64,000 nucleotides of DNA from Flaccisagitta enflata (lineage: Eukaryota; Chaetognatha; Sagittoidea; Aphragmophora). This document shows, in pieces, positions 53,097 to 63,777 of this stretch. The DNA is taken from the NCBI GenBank assembly GCA_965153355.1, contig OZ231127.1, forward strand, positions 71,362,001 through 71,426,000. The letters run 5' to 3'. Numbering within the stretch: position 1 is the stretch's first letter; each line of letters opens with the position of its first letter. Position numbers and translations under genes: made by a program. The notes under the pieces are model-generated. The model did not search any database and was not told the origin of the DNA. It saw nothing but the letters and a program-made list of their open reading frames with translations.

Positions 53097-53546
53097 TTTT
53101 TAGATGCGTCCTCGCATCTCTATAAGAGGGTGGGTCCTTTGGTCTGTCTGTCTGAATGTATGAAATAGGAAAATTTCAAAACGCCATTTTCAAGGTTTTC
53201 TCTTCATTCCTCTTCATGTATCTTCTTGTCTCTTATATTTCTTTTGTCTCTTTCATCTCTTTCGTCTCTTTTGTCTCTTTTGTCTCCTATATGTCTCTTA
53301 TGTCTCCTACATGTCTCTTATATCTCTTATGTCTCTTATTTCTCTTATGTATCTTAGGTCTCTTATGGGTGGGGAGGCGTGGGGGGAGGGGTGGAGAGGC
53401 GTGGGGGGAGAGGAATCAGTTTATATTTTTCTCTTTATCTCTGAATCATATTATTTTATCTTAATATCTTTATATCTTAATAATTTGTCTGATAATATCT
53501 TACGTCTAAAGAGGACGCATCTATTGGACATCTCTTGGCCTTGTTT
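53097..53546 (-). mobile_element. HINE-like element, tag GATGCGTCCTC subtype, TCTCTTATG core
   Basis: Tail hairpin AGATGCG-TCCT-CGCATCT at 53102-53119; TGGTCTGTCTGTC; a core of about 18 GTCTCTTATGTCTCTTTC-like units (53215-53365); head tag complement GAGGACGCATCT at 53511-53522 is an exact 12-base match; head CTTGGCCTTGTTTTTT. A GC-rich element begins in its T-run. Confidence 0.75.
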
Positions 53547-54198
53547 TTTGGGCAGCGGCCCCGGAGGGGCCAATGACCTATGATTCCACATAGGGCAATT
53601 TTCTCCGGTTTCCGTCCGTCCCTCCCCCCCCCAAGCCTCAAAACCTGCCTCCCAGACTGCAAATGAAGCCCGTTTGAACCCAAATCAGGCCTCTCAGACA
53701 CCAAATCAGGCCTTTCAGACCCCAAAACAGACCTTTCTGACCTCAAATCAGGCCTCTCAGATCCCAAATCAGGCCTCTCAGACCCCAAATCAGGCCTCTC
53801 AGACCCCAAATTAAGTATTTCAGACCCCAAATCAAGCATCTCAGACCCTAAATCAGGCCCTTTCAGACCCTTAATCAGACCGTTGAGACCCCAAATCTGG
53901 CCTCTCAGACCCAAATCAGGCCTCTCAGATCCATATCAGACCTGTTAGACCCCAAATCAGGTCTCCCAGACCCCAAATCAGGCCCTTTCAGACCCCAAAT
54001 TAGACCCCTAAGCCCCCAAATCAGTCCCTTTCAGACCCAAAATCAGGCCTCTCAGCGCCCCCAACCTAGCTCTTCAAAATGGAGAAAATTGTCCTGTGGA
54101 ATCATAGGTCATTGGCCCCTCTGGGGCCGCTGCCCCTCTCATAATCTCATTCCAACATACACTGACTTAGGGGCATCGGGTACCGCTGACCATGTGAC
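53547..54198. mobile_element. GC-rich element variant with 21-bp CAGACCCCAAATCAGGCCT core
   Basis: GGGCAGCGGCCCCGGAGGGG start; hairpin CCTATGATTCCACATAGG; about 20 direct 21-bp units (53680-54055); then CCTGTGGAATCATAGG, GGGGCCGCTGCCCC and the GGGCATCGGGTACCGCTGAC tail. The end hairpin has a different sequence from other copies but still pairs. The long minus-strand frame of LGSERPDLGSE repeats is the minisatellite. Confidence 0.75.
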
Positions 54199-54522
54199 GC
54201 ATTTGCGACTATTTTCAGGTTGAATGTTTTCTTATGAGAAAAGCACCATAGCACAATAGTGCCTACCACAACAATACCAATACCTGGGGCTGCCGTGTAT
54301 CCGATTTTGTCTCTCCTTGTTTGTTCGTTCATCAACCGATTGATGTATCAGATTTAACTCCATATATTCTGTTGCTCCTTTCATTTTTCAGCCATTGCTT
54401 TCATTAAGTCGTTTTTTTTTTTCGCTGCGCGCTCTGTCTCCGTCCCTGTCTCTTTCTGTCACTCTCTCCCTGTCTCTCTCTGTCTCTGTCTCAGTCTGTC
54501 TGTCTATCTGTCTGTCTGTGTG

Positions 54523-54700
<178 letters not shown>

Positions 54701-54844
54701 CTCCCTTCTTTTTTCTCTTTTCTTTCTGCTCTCTCTCTCCCTATCCGTTTTGTTTTGTATATGTTTTGCTTTGCGGAAATCTATGATACATATGAGGCGC
54801 GTTTATGCTCCGTAATTGAAAACAAAAGAGAAAGAGATGGAAGA

Positions 54845-55124
<280 letters not shown>

Positions 55125-55154
55125 AAACCGAAACAGAAGGAGAGAGGAAAATAA

Positions 55155-55605
55155 GCCTAAGAGGGCAACAGTCGCGTGCGTCTGGAAATGACAACAAAAG
55201 AGCAAAAACATGTTTAAATGTTAAGAATGTTAAAAATTGATAAAAATTGTTAAAGAATGTTAGAATATGTTAAGAAATGTTAAGAAATAATAAAAATGTT
55301 AAAAAATCTTTTAAAAAGTTTAAAAGATTTAAATATGTTTAAAAAAGGTAAAAAAAGGTTTAAAAAGGTTTAAAAAAGGTTAAATGTTAAAAAGTGTTAA
55401 AAAATGTTAAAAAGTATTAAAAGATATTAAGAAATGTCAAAAAATGTTAAAAAGACGTTAAAAACCATTATGAAATAATCAAAATTTTAAAAATGTTACC
55501 TACCGACGGACCGACGGACCGACGGACCGATGGACCGACGGACCGACGGACCGACGGACCGACGGACCGACCGACAGAGCAAGGTGAAGAGCACGCGACT
55601 AGAAA
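55155..55605 (+). mobile_element. HINE-like element with TGTTAAAAA core
   Basis: Head side GCCTAAGAGGGCAAC, tag AGTCGCGTGC at 55170-55179, about 28 TGTTAAAAA-like units (55210-55495), ten GACGGACC units (55500-55575), tail GCACGCGACT at 55591-55600. The proximal hairpin arm is missing, leaving only the tag complement. Confidence 0.7.
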
Positions 55606-56420
55606 TAGCAATCATTAAACGAAACAAAGATAGTAACCAAAAGAAACAAAAACAAGAATAAAGATTTTGATTTTTTTGGCTGCGTCTGTTTGTAAGCGTA
55701 TCGGTGTTTCCTCCTCTGTCTCTGTTTCTCCGCCTTCTTCCCGTCCACTTCGCAAAAGATCATAAGAGCTTTGAAAGCGTTTCATTGGTTTGTTTACTTT
55801 ATGGTCTTCAGCATTAGGAGCTTTATATCCGCGGGTTGTTTTTCTCCTTCTCTAAACGTATCATGACTAAGTTCACACGTGTTTCGCTTGTCGGCAGAAG
55901 CACCATTTGGTAAAACTATTTGACGTCTGTAGTATCAGGACCTATGTCAATGATCGCGTCTAGTCGCGCGGGGACAGTGATGCAGAAACTTTGCAACATG
56001 TCATTGGACAGGGTCAGTGATGCAAAATTGCTGTTCATGAATACATCAAAAGCAACAAAAAACTTAAGTGCGACGGATTGACGGATTGACGGATCGATGA
56101 AAATGATAAATAGTAAAATATCGTAATATTCAACTTTATGCACTTTGTTCACTAACAAACTCCAAGGGGACAACAAGTCATTTTCTTATTGACATTTCTA
56201 TCTATCTATCTAAAAGAAACGCTTTGCGGGAATTTGACAGTAAGTTTTCTGTAGGCGAATTTTCGTTGCAAGTGTGCTCGATAGAACGATATTCGATTGT
56301 ATAGTAAGGCTGTGGTTCAGCATGAACGTAGTCGGATTTTTCCGGTTGGTTAAGAAAATCCGGTCGCCGCCGTCCTTAAATTTGGAGTTGAGCCGTTAGT
56401 GTATATACAAACGCTTGTTT
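55606..56420. other. Unique intronic DNA
   Basis: No gene recognised; TCTATCTATC at 56196-56212; a decayed HINE tag phrase TCTAGTCGCGCGGGGACAGT near 55959. Confidence 0.4.
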
Positions 56421-56424
56421 AGTT

Positions 56425-56910
56425 GCCGAAGGAACGAGGATGCAGGCTAATGGAGGGTCGGAGGTGACGGGGTAACGGGGGATGCTGGGTGATGATGGTT
56501 TGAAGGTAAATGGAACTGCAAGATGCTGGGTGGTAGTGGGTTGGAAGTGACGGGGAAACGAGGGATGCTTGGTGACGATAGGTCGGAGGTGACGGGGTAA
56601 CGGGGGATGCTGGGTGATGATGGTTTGAAGGTAAATGGAACTGCAAGATGCTGGGTGGGAGTGGGTTGGAAGTAACGGGGACACGAGGGATGCTTGGTGA
56701 CGATAGGTCGGAGGTGACGGGGTAACGGGGGATGCTGGGTGACGATGGTTTGAAGGTAAATGGAACTGCAAGATGCTGGGTGGTATTGGGTTGGAAGTGA
56801 CGGGGAAAGGAGGGATGCTTGGTGACGATAGGTCGGAGGTGACGGGGAAACGGGGGATGCTGGGTGACGATGGTTTGAAGGTAAATGGAACTGTAAGATG
56901 CTGGGTGATT
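56425..56910. repeat. 125-bp minisatellite, about 3.8 units
   Basis: GGTCGGAGGTGACGGGG recurs at 56457, 56582, 56707 and 56832, exactly 125 bp apart, with GAAGGTAAATGGAACTGCAA and GATGCTGGGTGG in each. 125 is not a multiple of 3; the open minus-strand frames cycle through three readings of the same unit and are not a gene. Confidence 0.85.
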
Positions 56911-56989
56911 TTGAGCTAGGAAATAAGTTTGGATTTTATACATCGTGAACGTGATTGTGGAGGTGGGGAGGGGCAGGCTCAAATCGGAA

Positions 56990-57430
56990 GTACACTTTTT
57001 TTTTATGTATATAAGAGACAGCTTTTTTGAACTCAGCCTGGGTGTTCTTAAATTTTCGTCTGTTTTCAGCCTGAAATTCTCTTAAAGTGTTCTTAATTTG
57101 TTCGATGTTCATAAATGTCTAAATTGTATAAAAATACCTTATTTAGAGCAGTTGTATCTTAAACTTGATAATTGTTATATTTTTTTAATATAATGCCTGA
57201 TTTCATAGGCAAACTAAGAAAAGAAGTTATTTTTAAAGATAAACAACCTATATTTCTGAAAAATTTGAATTAAATTCATTTTTTAGATAAGAAACTTGAA
57301 TAAAATTGTTTTTGAAAATGGCCGAAGCTGAATCTCAGCCTGGGCATTCTCTTATTTTGTTCTTAAAATTTCGGCAAATCTCAGGCTCATGTCTCTTATA
57401 AACTGGTCTCTTATAAAAAGAAAAGTGTAC
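56990..57430. mobile_element. TIR element, GTACACTTTT ends, 441 bp
   Basis: GTACACTTTTTTTTTATG, TATAAGAGACAG and CTCAGCCTGGGTGTTCTTA are mirrored by CTCAGCCTGGGCATTCTCTT ... CTCTTATAAAAAG and AAAAGTGTAC. AT-rich, non-coding. Termini resemble those at 16130-16852. Confidence 0.7.
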
Positions 57431-57818
57431 TCTAAATGTGCCGGACGATTGTGTCTGGTAGATTCATCAACTATGCTAAACGATTGTAGGTAATGGTTTG
57501 GGCTAATGACGTGGCCAGTGAATGCATTTGTTGTGTCAAAATTTGTCAAAAGCCACTATTTGTTTGGAAGTGACTTTTTTTTTGTTCCAGACCGAGTTGA
57601 TGGAAAACTTTTTTCCTTCTAGCTGTTCATTCATCCCTTTTCTTTTCTTTTTTTTTCTTCTTTTTTCCATTTTCTTTTTACCTCTCCTATTTTTGTTGCA
57701 TCTTTTTTTAGTTTTTTGATCTTTCCCTGATTCCCTCTCTCCACTTTTTGTCTTTTTTGCCATTTTGGCCTTTTGGCTTATTTCTGCCGCTTTTCCATCC
57801 TACTTACTCTTTTTTGGA

Positions 57819-57847
57819 TGCTCTCTCTCTCTCTCTCTCTCTCTCTC
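57819..57847. repeat. (CT)n microsatellite, short
   Basis: About 13 CT units after a pyrimidine-rich stretch (57620-57790). Confidence 0.85.
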
Positions 57848-58039
57848 AATCCTCTTTTCCCCAAGGAGCGACAGAGGCAATTTCCTCCCTCCTCCGCTGA
57901 GGTCACCTTTCTCCCGTCGTTCCGCGTCATTCTCTGTGATTTTGTCAATTTACATATATATCATTCACGGTTGTTCTTTGATTTAGTTTTTGTCTGAGCC
58001 TTTATTGCCAATTTTGCCATTGTTTTTCCCTCTTCTAAG

Positions 58040-58190
58040 TGTTCAGTCGCGTGCTAAACACCGTTAGACCTCGCTTTGTCAGTCCGTTCATCCATCTGCC
58101 TGGTTCTCCATCTGCGCGTCTGTCCGTCCTTCTAGCTCGCTAGGCTTTTACTATCATTTGGTAATTTCGAAGGCCCTTTAAGTCATCTTA
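58040..58190 (-). mobile_element. HINE-like tail fragment
   Basis: CAGTCGCGTGCTAAACACCG, GACCTCGCTTTGTCAGTCCG, GTCTGTCCGTCC; no head found before the palindrome at 58273. Confidence 0.4.
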
Positions 58191-58272
58191 AAAGTTCAAA
58201 CTATCTTCTTTTGGTGTTAGGTCATTTGGTTCGTTTCTGGTGGTGGTTCATCACAAAAATTGTATCATTATG

Positions 58273-59442
58273 ATACACCCCCCTCTACATAGCCCCCAAA
58301 AGAAAAACCAAAAAACCGTTTCTGGGGACCCCAAGAACTATCATCTAGGATGTCTTGGCTACCTAAAACAACATCAGACTAAATCATTTTAATGCAAAAT
58401 TTAGATAAAAGTCATTTTTTTTGCAAAAAGCAAGTATTTTTTAGCATATTTGGCATTTTTTCTGTTCACAAAGCTTCCAAAACTTTAGAAAATACCTGAA
58501 AAGTGTAGGGATACCTAATATACAACTGCTTTTACCATTTCAAGCTAGTTTTGGTTAATATTTTAAAGTTGAGAGCAAAAAAATAGCAAAAAAACAGCAA
58601 ATTAAGCTGTTTTTCAATATTTTTCTGCCTTAAATTTGTTCTAGCTATTTCAAAAAGCCTGTAAGCTATGAAAAGTGTGTGGAAACAATTGGACTACATG
58701 TAGTTTTGACTTTTTTAGCAATCTTAATGAAATATCTATCACTTAAAAGTTTAAAGAATGACTTGGAAATGATAAATTCAGGCTTTTTTCTGTATTTTCA
58801 AGCTATATCATGATCAAATTGTTTCTTGATTATTTTGTTTGATTAAAGATATATATCATATATATTTTCATAGATTCATAGATTTTCATAGATATCTAAC
58901 TATTACATATATTTTTACATATATTTTACTATTTTGAATTTACTGTTTCTAAGTCATTTTTTAAACTTTTAAGTGATAGATATTTCATTAAAATTGCTAA
59001 AAAAGTCAAAACTACATGCAGTCCAACTGTTCCCACACACTTTTTATAGTTTACAGGCTTTTTGAAGTAGCTAGAACAACTTTAGGCAGAAAAAATGCTA
59101 AAAAAGAGCTTAATTTGCTGTTTTTTTGCTATTTTTTTGCTCTAATCTTTAAAATATTAACTAAAACTAGCTTGAAATGGTAAAAGCAGTTGTATATTAG
59201 GTATCCCTACACTTTTCAAATATTTTCTAAAGTTTTGGAAGCTATGTGAACAGAAAAAGTGCCAAATATGCTCAAAAATGCTTGATTTTTGCAAAAAAAA
59301 TGACTTTTATCAAAATTTTGCATTCAAATGATTTAGTCTGATGTTGTTTTAGGTAGCCAAAACATCCTAGATGATAGTTCTTGGGGTCCCCAGAAACGGT
59401 TTTTTGGTTTTTCTTTTGGGGGCTATGTAGAGGGGGGTGGAT
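58273..59442. mobile_element. 1.17-kb palindrome, arms about 500 bp
   Basis: ACCCCCCTCTACATAGCCCC ... at 58277 is mirrored to GGGGCTATGTAGAGGGGGGT at 59439. Arms (58273-58770 and 58950-59442) match through AACCGTTTCTGGGGACCCC, CATCTAGGATG, TATACAACTGCTTTTACC and TAAGTGATAGATATTTCATT with few differences. The loop of about 180 bp is TATATATCATATATA-rich. No protein. Confidence 0.85.
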
Positions 59443-59664
59443 ATCACTTCTGTCAAAAATATCGTTGGCAAAAAAAGTTCAATTTAGTCATTAATGTTTT
59501 CTTCCACATCGGATATGATTTTGATAAGCTCATTCGTTAATGTCCAAAAAGCCATTTTAAACAATAGATCAGGAAGGACAGTTTGGGCTTGGGTCATGCA
59601 CATCAAGATCGTATCAAATTTGATTATTTGCGAATTGATTAGGCGCGAGGACTTGTAAGACTTA

Positions 59665-59891
59665 GGGCGTGTTTCTAGTGAAGACAAAAAACGCGTTTGT
59701 TCCCGTGAAACGCGATAACAGCGTGAACACATATTCAAGATTTTTAACTGTCCCACGAGGGAGTGAGCGAAGTGAGTGAGCGAGCCCGTGAACAGAGCGA
59801 GTGAGCGAAGTGAGCGGTGCGAGCGAACGAACGTAGCGAGCGACCGAGTGGCCCTTTCAAAACGCTATCGTCTTTGACTAGAAACGCCCCC
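59665..59891. mobile_element. PIF/Harbinger-like MITE with TTA target duplication
   Basis: GGGCGTGTTTCTAGTGAAGA at 59665 is mirrored by CTTTGACTAGAAACGCCCCC ending at 59891, flanked by TTA on both sides (59662-59664 and 59892-59894). The interior is GAGCGAAGTGAGTGAGCGAG low complexity. 227 bp and non-coding. A TTA duplication with G-rich TIRs suggests the PIF/Harbinger superfamily. Confidence 0.6.
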
Positions 59892-60240
59892 TTAAAGGTA
59901 TTGGCCTTGTTCTAGCTATGTTTTTTTTTTAAAGCCGGTCTGTGAGGTTTCTTTTACAATTATCTTTCTGTCTTATATTTGACATCTTATCAATTCATCT
60001 GTGCATCAAGTAATGTTATGACAAAAGATCCGAGTTGTTCATCTCCCTCATCTGTCTCCCATTTTCTTGTTTTACATCGTAGAGATTCACCGAAAATCAG
60101 AGTAGAAAACAAACACTTTCGGTTGATGGTAAATTGAGTTCAAATATATATATATATCAAATTCACGATGCACGACTTAGAAACTGAGATATTCCACGAA
60201 ACCGCTGACCAAAATGATGTTCAATTGTTTGATGGGTTTC

Positions 60241-60355
60241 TTTTTAGGTGCGCCTACGCACCTCTATAACCGTCAGTCTGTTGGTCTGTTGGTTTGTCAC
60301 GCAAACATTTGATGATCCACCCGGCGCACCTATTGTCCTACTTGGCCTTGTTTTA
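60241..60355 (-). mobile_element. HINE-like element, tag GGTGCGCC subtype, minimal
   Basis: Tail TTTTTAGGTGCGCCTACGCA, then CCTCTATAAC and GTTGGTCTG core; head tag complement GGCGCACCT at 60323-60331 (nine-base match to 60246-60254); head ACTTGGCCTTGTTTT. About 115 bp. Confidence 0.75.
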
Positions 60356-60769
60356 TTTTTGGTAGTTGTAGGAACTCTAGATCGGTATGACCGTATGACC
60401 TTCAGTTGTTGGCAGTCATTCCACTTTTGGACAGTCCAACAGTCCAATATGGTGTTCAAATTACGTTTGTAGGCTTGCCACTTTTTGACAGTTGGAGGAA
60501 CTCCTGACCAATATGATGTTCAGTTGTTTGCAGGTTATCCATTTTTCTTTCTCTCAAAGTCTTTCTTGTCTCCATTCATTCTTCTCCCAAGCATCACTTT
60601 TCACGGGAAGTTTTTTCCCTCCTTTTTTGTTGACTTAGAATCTTATAGATTCAATTTACTTGTCGTTTCTGTCGCGTTTCTTCTTCTCTAGATCCCATTT
60701 CTTCTGTTTGTAATGTAGAAATGCCACCTGAGTGCAAACATAAACGCACACTTGCACAATAACAGAGCG

Positions 60770-61200
60770 ATCCCTCCACCACACGCACAAACACACACAC
60801 ACACACTCACACACTCCTTTTATCTCTACTTCTTTTTCCTCTCCATTTATTTTTTCTCTTCCTGGCTTCCTTTGCCCTCCCCTTTTCTTTTCTCTCTTTT
60901 TGGCCTTCTTTTCCCACTCCTTCCCTTCCCTCTTTTCCTCTTAGCCCTCTCTTAACTTTTCCCGCTTATGCTCTTTTGCCTTTTCTTTCCTTTTCTTTTC
61001 CCTCATTCCCTCCATCTTCGCCCTCTCTTTCCCTTTCCCTCATTCACTCCCCCTCAACCCCTCACTTCTTCTGCCTAGTTTATTCCTATTTGCCTTTTTT
61101 GCCCTTTTGCCCCTTTCTGCCCTTTTCATCGCCTTTCATCCAGATTCCAGGCTTCAAATTTCTCGCCTTCATCTTTTTTCGCTTTTGCTTCTCATGAATT
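60770..61200. other. Pyrimidine-rich intronic tract
   Basis: ACACACAC run at 60785-60812, then CCTTTTCCCTC-type sequence; no gene. Confidence 0.6.
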
Positions 61201-61501
61201 AAAGACCTAATCTTTTTCTATTTTTCTCGCTCTCTTTTTTTACTCAATCAGTATTTGTTCTTTCATTTTCAACGTGCGACCTCTTATCTAGATACAGGTT
61301 TTCAGGAGTTCCTGCTCTCCCGTCCGTCAGTCCCAATTTTGCCAATTGTATCTGACTAATTTAAAGGATCTCGCGCTCTTATCAACATCTTGTTCCCTTA
61401 CTAACACGAGATATTATCATCTCCCCATTCTCTTTAGTTTTAACGCTCTTTTGTTTGCATTTTTTTTTGTTTTTTTTTGTGGGATGTATGCTCTCTCATC
61501 A

Positions 61502-61717
61502 AACAAGGCCGGATACACGGCTACCCCAGTCGCGTGCGGGTGGGCAGGGGCCATATTTGAAGTCAGTGGAGCATTTGGGCAGGAGCGGTATAGCCAAAAA
61601 ACCCATAAACGCCGAAAAAGTAAAGTGTGACGGACCGACGGACGGACGGATGGACGGACGGACGGACCGACGGACGGACAAAGCGGGGTGTAGAGTCGCG
61701 TAGCACGCGACTAAAAA
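61502..61717 (+). mobile_element. HINE-like element, best preserved GTCGCGTGC copy
   Basis: AACAAGGCCGGATACACGG at 61503, tag AGTCGCGTGC at 61528-61537, interior GGGCAGGAGCGGTATAGCC, a GACGGACGGACC core, AAGCGGGGTGTAGAG, tail hairpin AGTCGCG-TA-GCACGCGACT (61694-61712), AAAAAA. The last ten bases of the hairpin are the exact complement of the tag. It ends 10 bp before the first of the duplicated exon-head copies. Confidence 0.8.
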
Positions 61718-61723
61718 ATGTAA

Positions 61724-61899
61724 GTTCATGGGAAATCCTGTTTCCTCTCATCAACACAAAAAATACGTTGGTCTTCCCTATTGTCTTATCTTGTCTTGTC
61801 TTGTCTTGTTTCAGAGCTCATTCACGTTTTCGTGGGAAGTCTTGTTCTCTCTCTTATTAACACAAAAACACCATTGTTTTCCCCCTTGTCTTGTTTCAG
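61724..61899 (+). repeat. Tandem copies of the exon head and 3' splice site
   Basis: Copy 1 (61724-61814) begins GTTCATGGGAAATCCTG and ends CTTGTCTTGTTTCAG. Copy 2 (61815-61899) begins AGCTCATTCACGTTTTCGTG and ends CCTTGTCTTGTTTCAG. The true exon (61900) begins AGCTCTTTCACGTGTTCGTG. So the last part of the intron plus the first 25-30 bases of the exon were duplicated in tandem; copy 2 is 85 bp. Use of the acceptor at 61814 would read KLIHVFVGSL, shift frame and reach a stop after about 45 codons. Confidence 0.8.
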
Positions 61900-61987
61900 A
61901 GCTCTTTCACGTGTTCGTGGGAGATCTTGCTCCCGATGTCGAAGTCGATAACCTGAAACAAGCCTTCAACGCCTTTGGAACAGTCAC
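61900..61987 (+). CDS. Exon of TIA-1/TIAR-like RNA-binding protein: start of RRM2
   Basis: The exon encodes (K)LFHVFVGDLAPDVEVDNL, then KQAFNAFGTVT. HVFVGDL is RNP2, the first beta strand of RRM2 in TIA-1, TIAR and Rox8 proteins. APDVEVDNLKQAF is helix 1 and FGTV begins beta 2, so fold order and spacing are right. Phe in VFVGDL is the usual RNA-stacking position of RNP2. It begins with the last two bases of a Lys codon and ends with two bases of a Thr-like codon. The donor is AC/GTAAGT at 61988. RNP1 and RRM3 must lie beyond the window. Acceptor TTGTTTCAG follows a strong U/C tract. Confidence 0.85.
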
Positions 61988-62017
61988 GTAAGTTCAACAA
62001 CACCCATCAACATCATC

Positions 62018-62163
<146 letters not shown>

Positions 62164-62524
62164 TAGAGACAAAAAGAAGAAAAGGAAGCGCTTGATCATC
62201 AAGCGATGATAGAAGAGCGACAGGGACAGATGCACCATTGATCCACCTATCATTACAAACATTGACAAACAAAAGACAAACGCCGCCTGGCAGAGCCGGA
62301 TGCTGACAGTCAAAACTTGGCAACGACAGAGGATCAAAAACGCAAACACTGACAGTTAGAGGCGATAACAAACAAAGGACGATGCTTGAAGGAAACTGTC
62401 GGGAAGTGATTGAATATTGTATCCAAGTTTTGTATCATGGAGAGTCGTATAATTGTTCCGCCAAAGCAAAGATCGTGGGTACTCCACGGACAGATCAAAA
62501 TATAAACATGAGCAAAAGAACGAG

Positions 62525-62528
<4 letters not shown>

Positions 62529-62609
<81 letters not shown>

Positions 62610-62625
62610 GCCAGACAAAAGCTGA
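62529..62625. repeat. Compound (GA)n then (GACA)n
   Basis: About 32 GA units, five GACA units, then decaying GACAGAGAG. Confidence 0.95.
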
Positions 62626-63052
62626 CAGAGAGTCAGACAGAAAGATAGGAAAATAAAGACGGAGACAGACACTAGCGAGAGACAGAGACAGAAATTTTAC
62701 TGGAGGCATAGTAAGCACACAGACAGACAGATGGACACACGGATTGACTTAGTGAGACAGATATAAACCTTTCAGAAAAACATCCTAATTCCCTTCGCCA
62801 CAAAAACGGGGAACACAAACAGATAAATAAGAGATAAATATGGGGTAGAGGGAGGAGACCGTGGATGAAGCAACATTTCGCCACGATGGTTATTCAAACA
62901 AATAAGTATAAATCGGAAATAATCAAGGCGTTAAGAGAGGAAACTGAGGATATTCAGTGAATAAAAGTATTCATTTTCTTTTGCTCTCTTTACATAAAGT
63001 TATTTTTTCATTGAAAACTCGGAAGAATATTAACCTAAGATAATCTCATAAC

Positions 63053-63170
63053 AATGCCGAGTAGGCCCATACGCGCACCAGGTAGATCGTCACAGGTTTG
63101 TGTGATCGTTCGACCTACCAACCGAATGAGAGATACGACCGGTTATAGAGGTGCGTCGGATGAAAAAAAA
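63053..63170 (+). mobile_element. Degenerate HINE-like element
   Basis: AATGCCGAGTAGGCCCATAC head-like, TACGCGCACC tag remnant, GACCTACCAACCG core, CGGTTATAGAGGTGCGTCGG tail remnant then A-run. Confidence 0.45.
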
Positions 63171-63487
63171 AGTGAAAGTATAGCAAAGTTATAAGATGGA
63201 ACGATTGCTTGTCGGACGGACGGACTGAAGGACGCACAAACTTTCACAGTCATTCGTTCAGTTGTGTGTAGAGATCTTCCCCCCCCCCCTCGAAAAAAAA
63301 AAGAAAAGAAAAGAAAAGGAAAGCCTATTTTGAGTGTTTGTGTCCGAGGCTCTCAAGGAAACAAGCACTGCATGCACCAGAAATGATGGTGCTTACTGCT
63401 TACCCTTACAACAAATGTATGCGCATTTCTATTTGATTTCAAAACAAAACTGAGGATCAGACTGACAAACGTCCAACTGATGAGAAA

Positions 63488-63494
<7 letters not shown>

Positions 63495-63560
<66 letters not shown>
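63495..63560. repeat. (GA)n microsatellite
   Basis: About 33 GA units, preceded by GCGCGCGC. Confidence 0.95.
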
Positions 63561-63562
<2 letters not shown>

Positions 63563-63777
63563 GGAAAGGGCAGAAAGAGCGAGGTTAGGCTTTTAAGTTT
63601 GCTCCCAGGAGACTAGAATAACAGTCACACTCGAAAAACACACAGCTGAGACTGAGACACAAAAAAGCTCAAACTCAAAACCAACGAGTCTCAAACGGTT
63701 TTACGAATTGTGTTTGTACGGCAGGTGTGACAGACGGACAGACCGACCCCGAGGAATATTACAACAAACAAACAAAC

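Noticed and set aside
53477-53914. Minus-strand repeat protein (LGSERPDLGSE)
   Set aside because: It is the 21-bp core of a GC-rich mobile element bounded by its terminal hairpins.
56376-56982. 187- and 131-residue minus-strand repeat proteins
   Set aside because: The underlying 125-bp unit is not a multiple of three, so the same DNA is read in different frames; not a conserved protein repeat.
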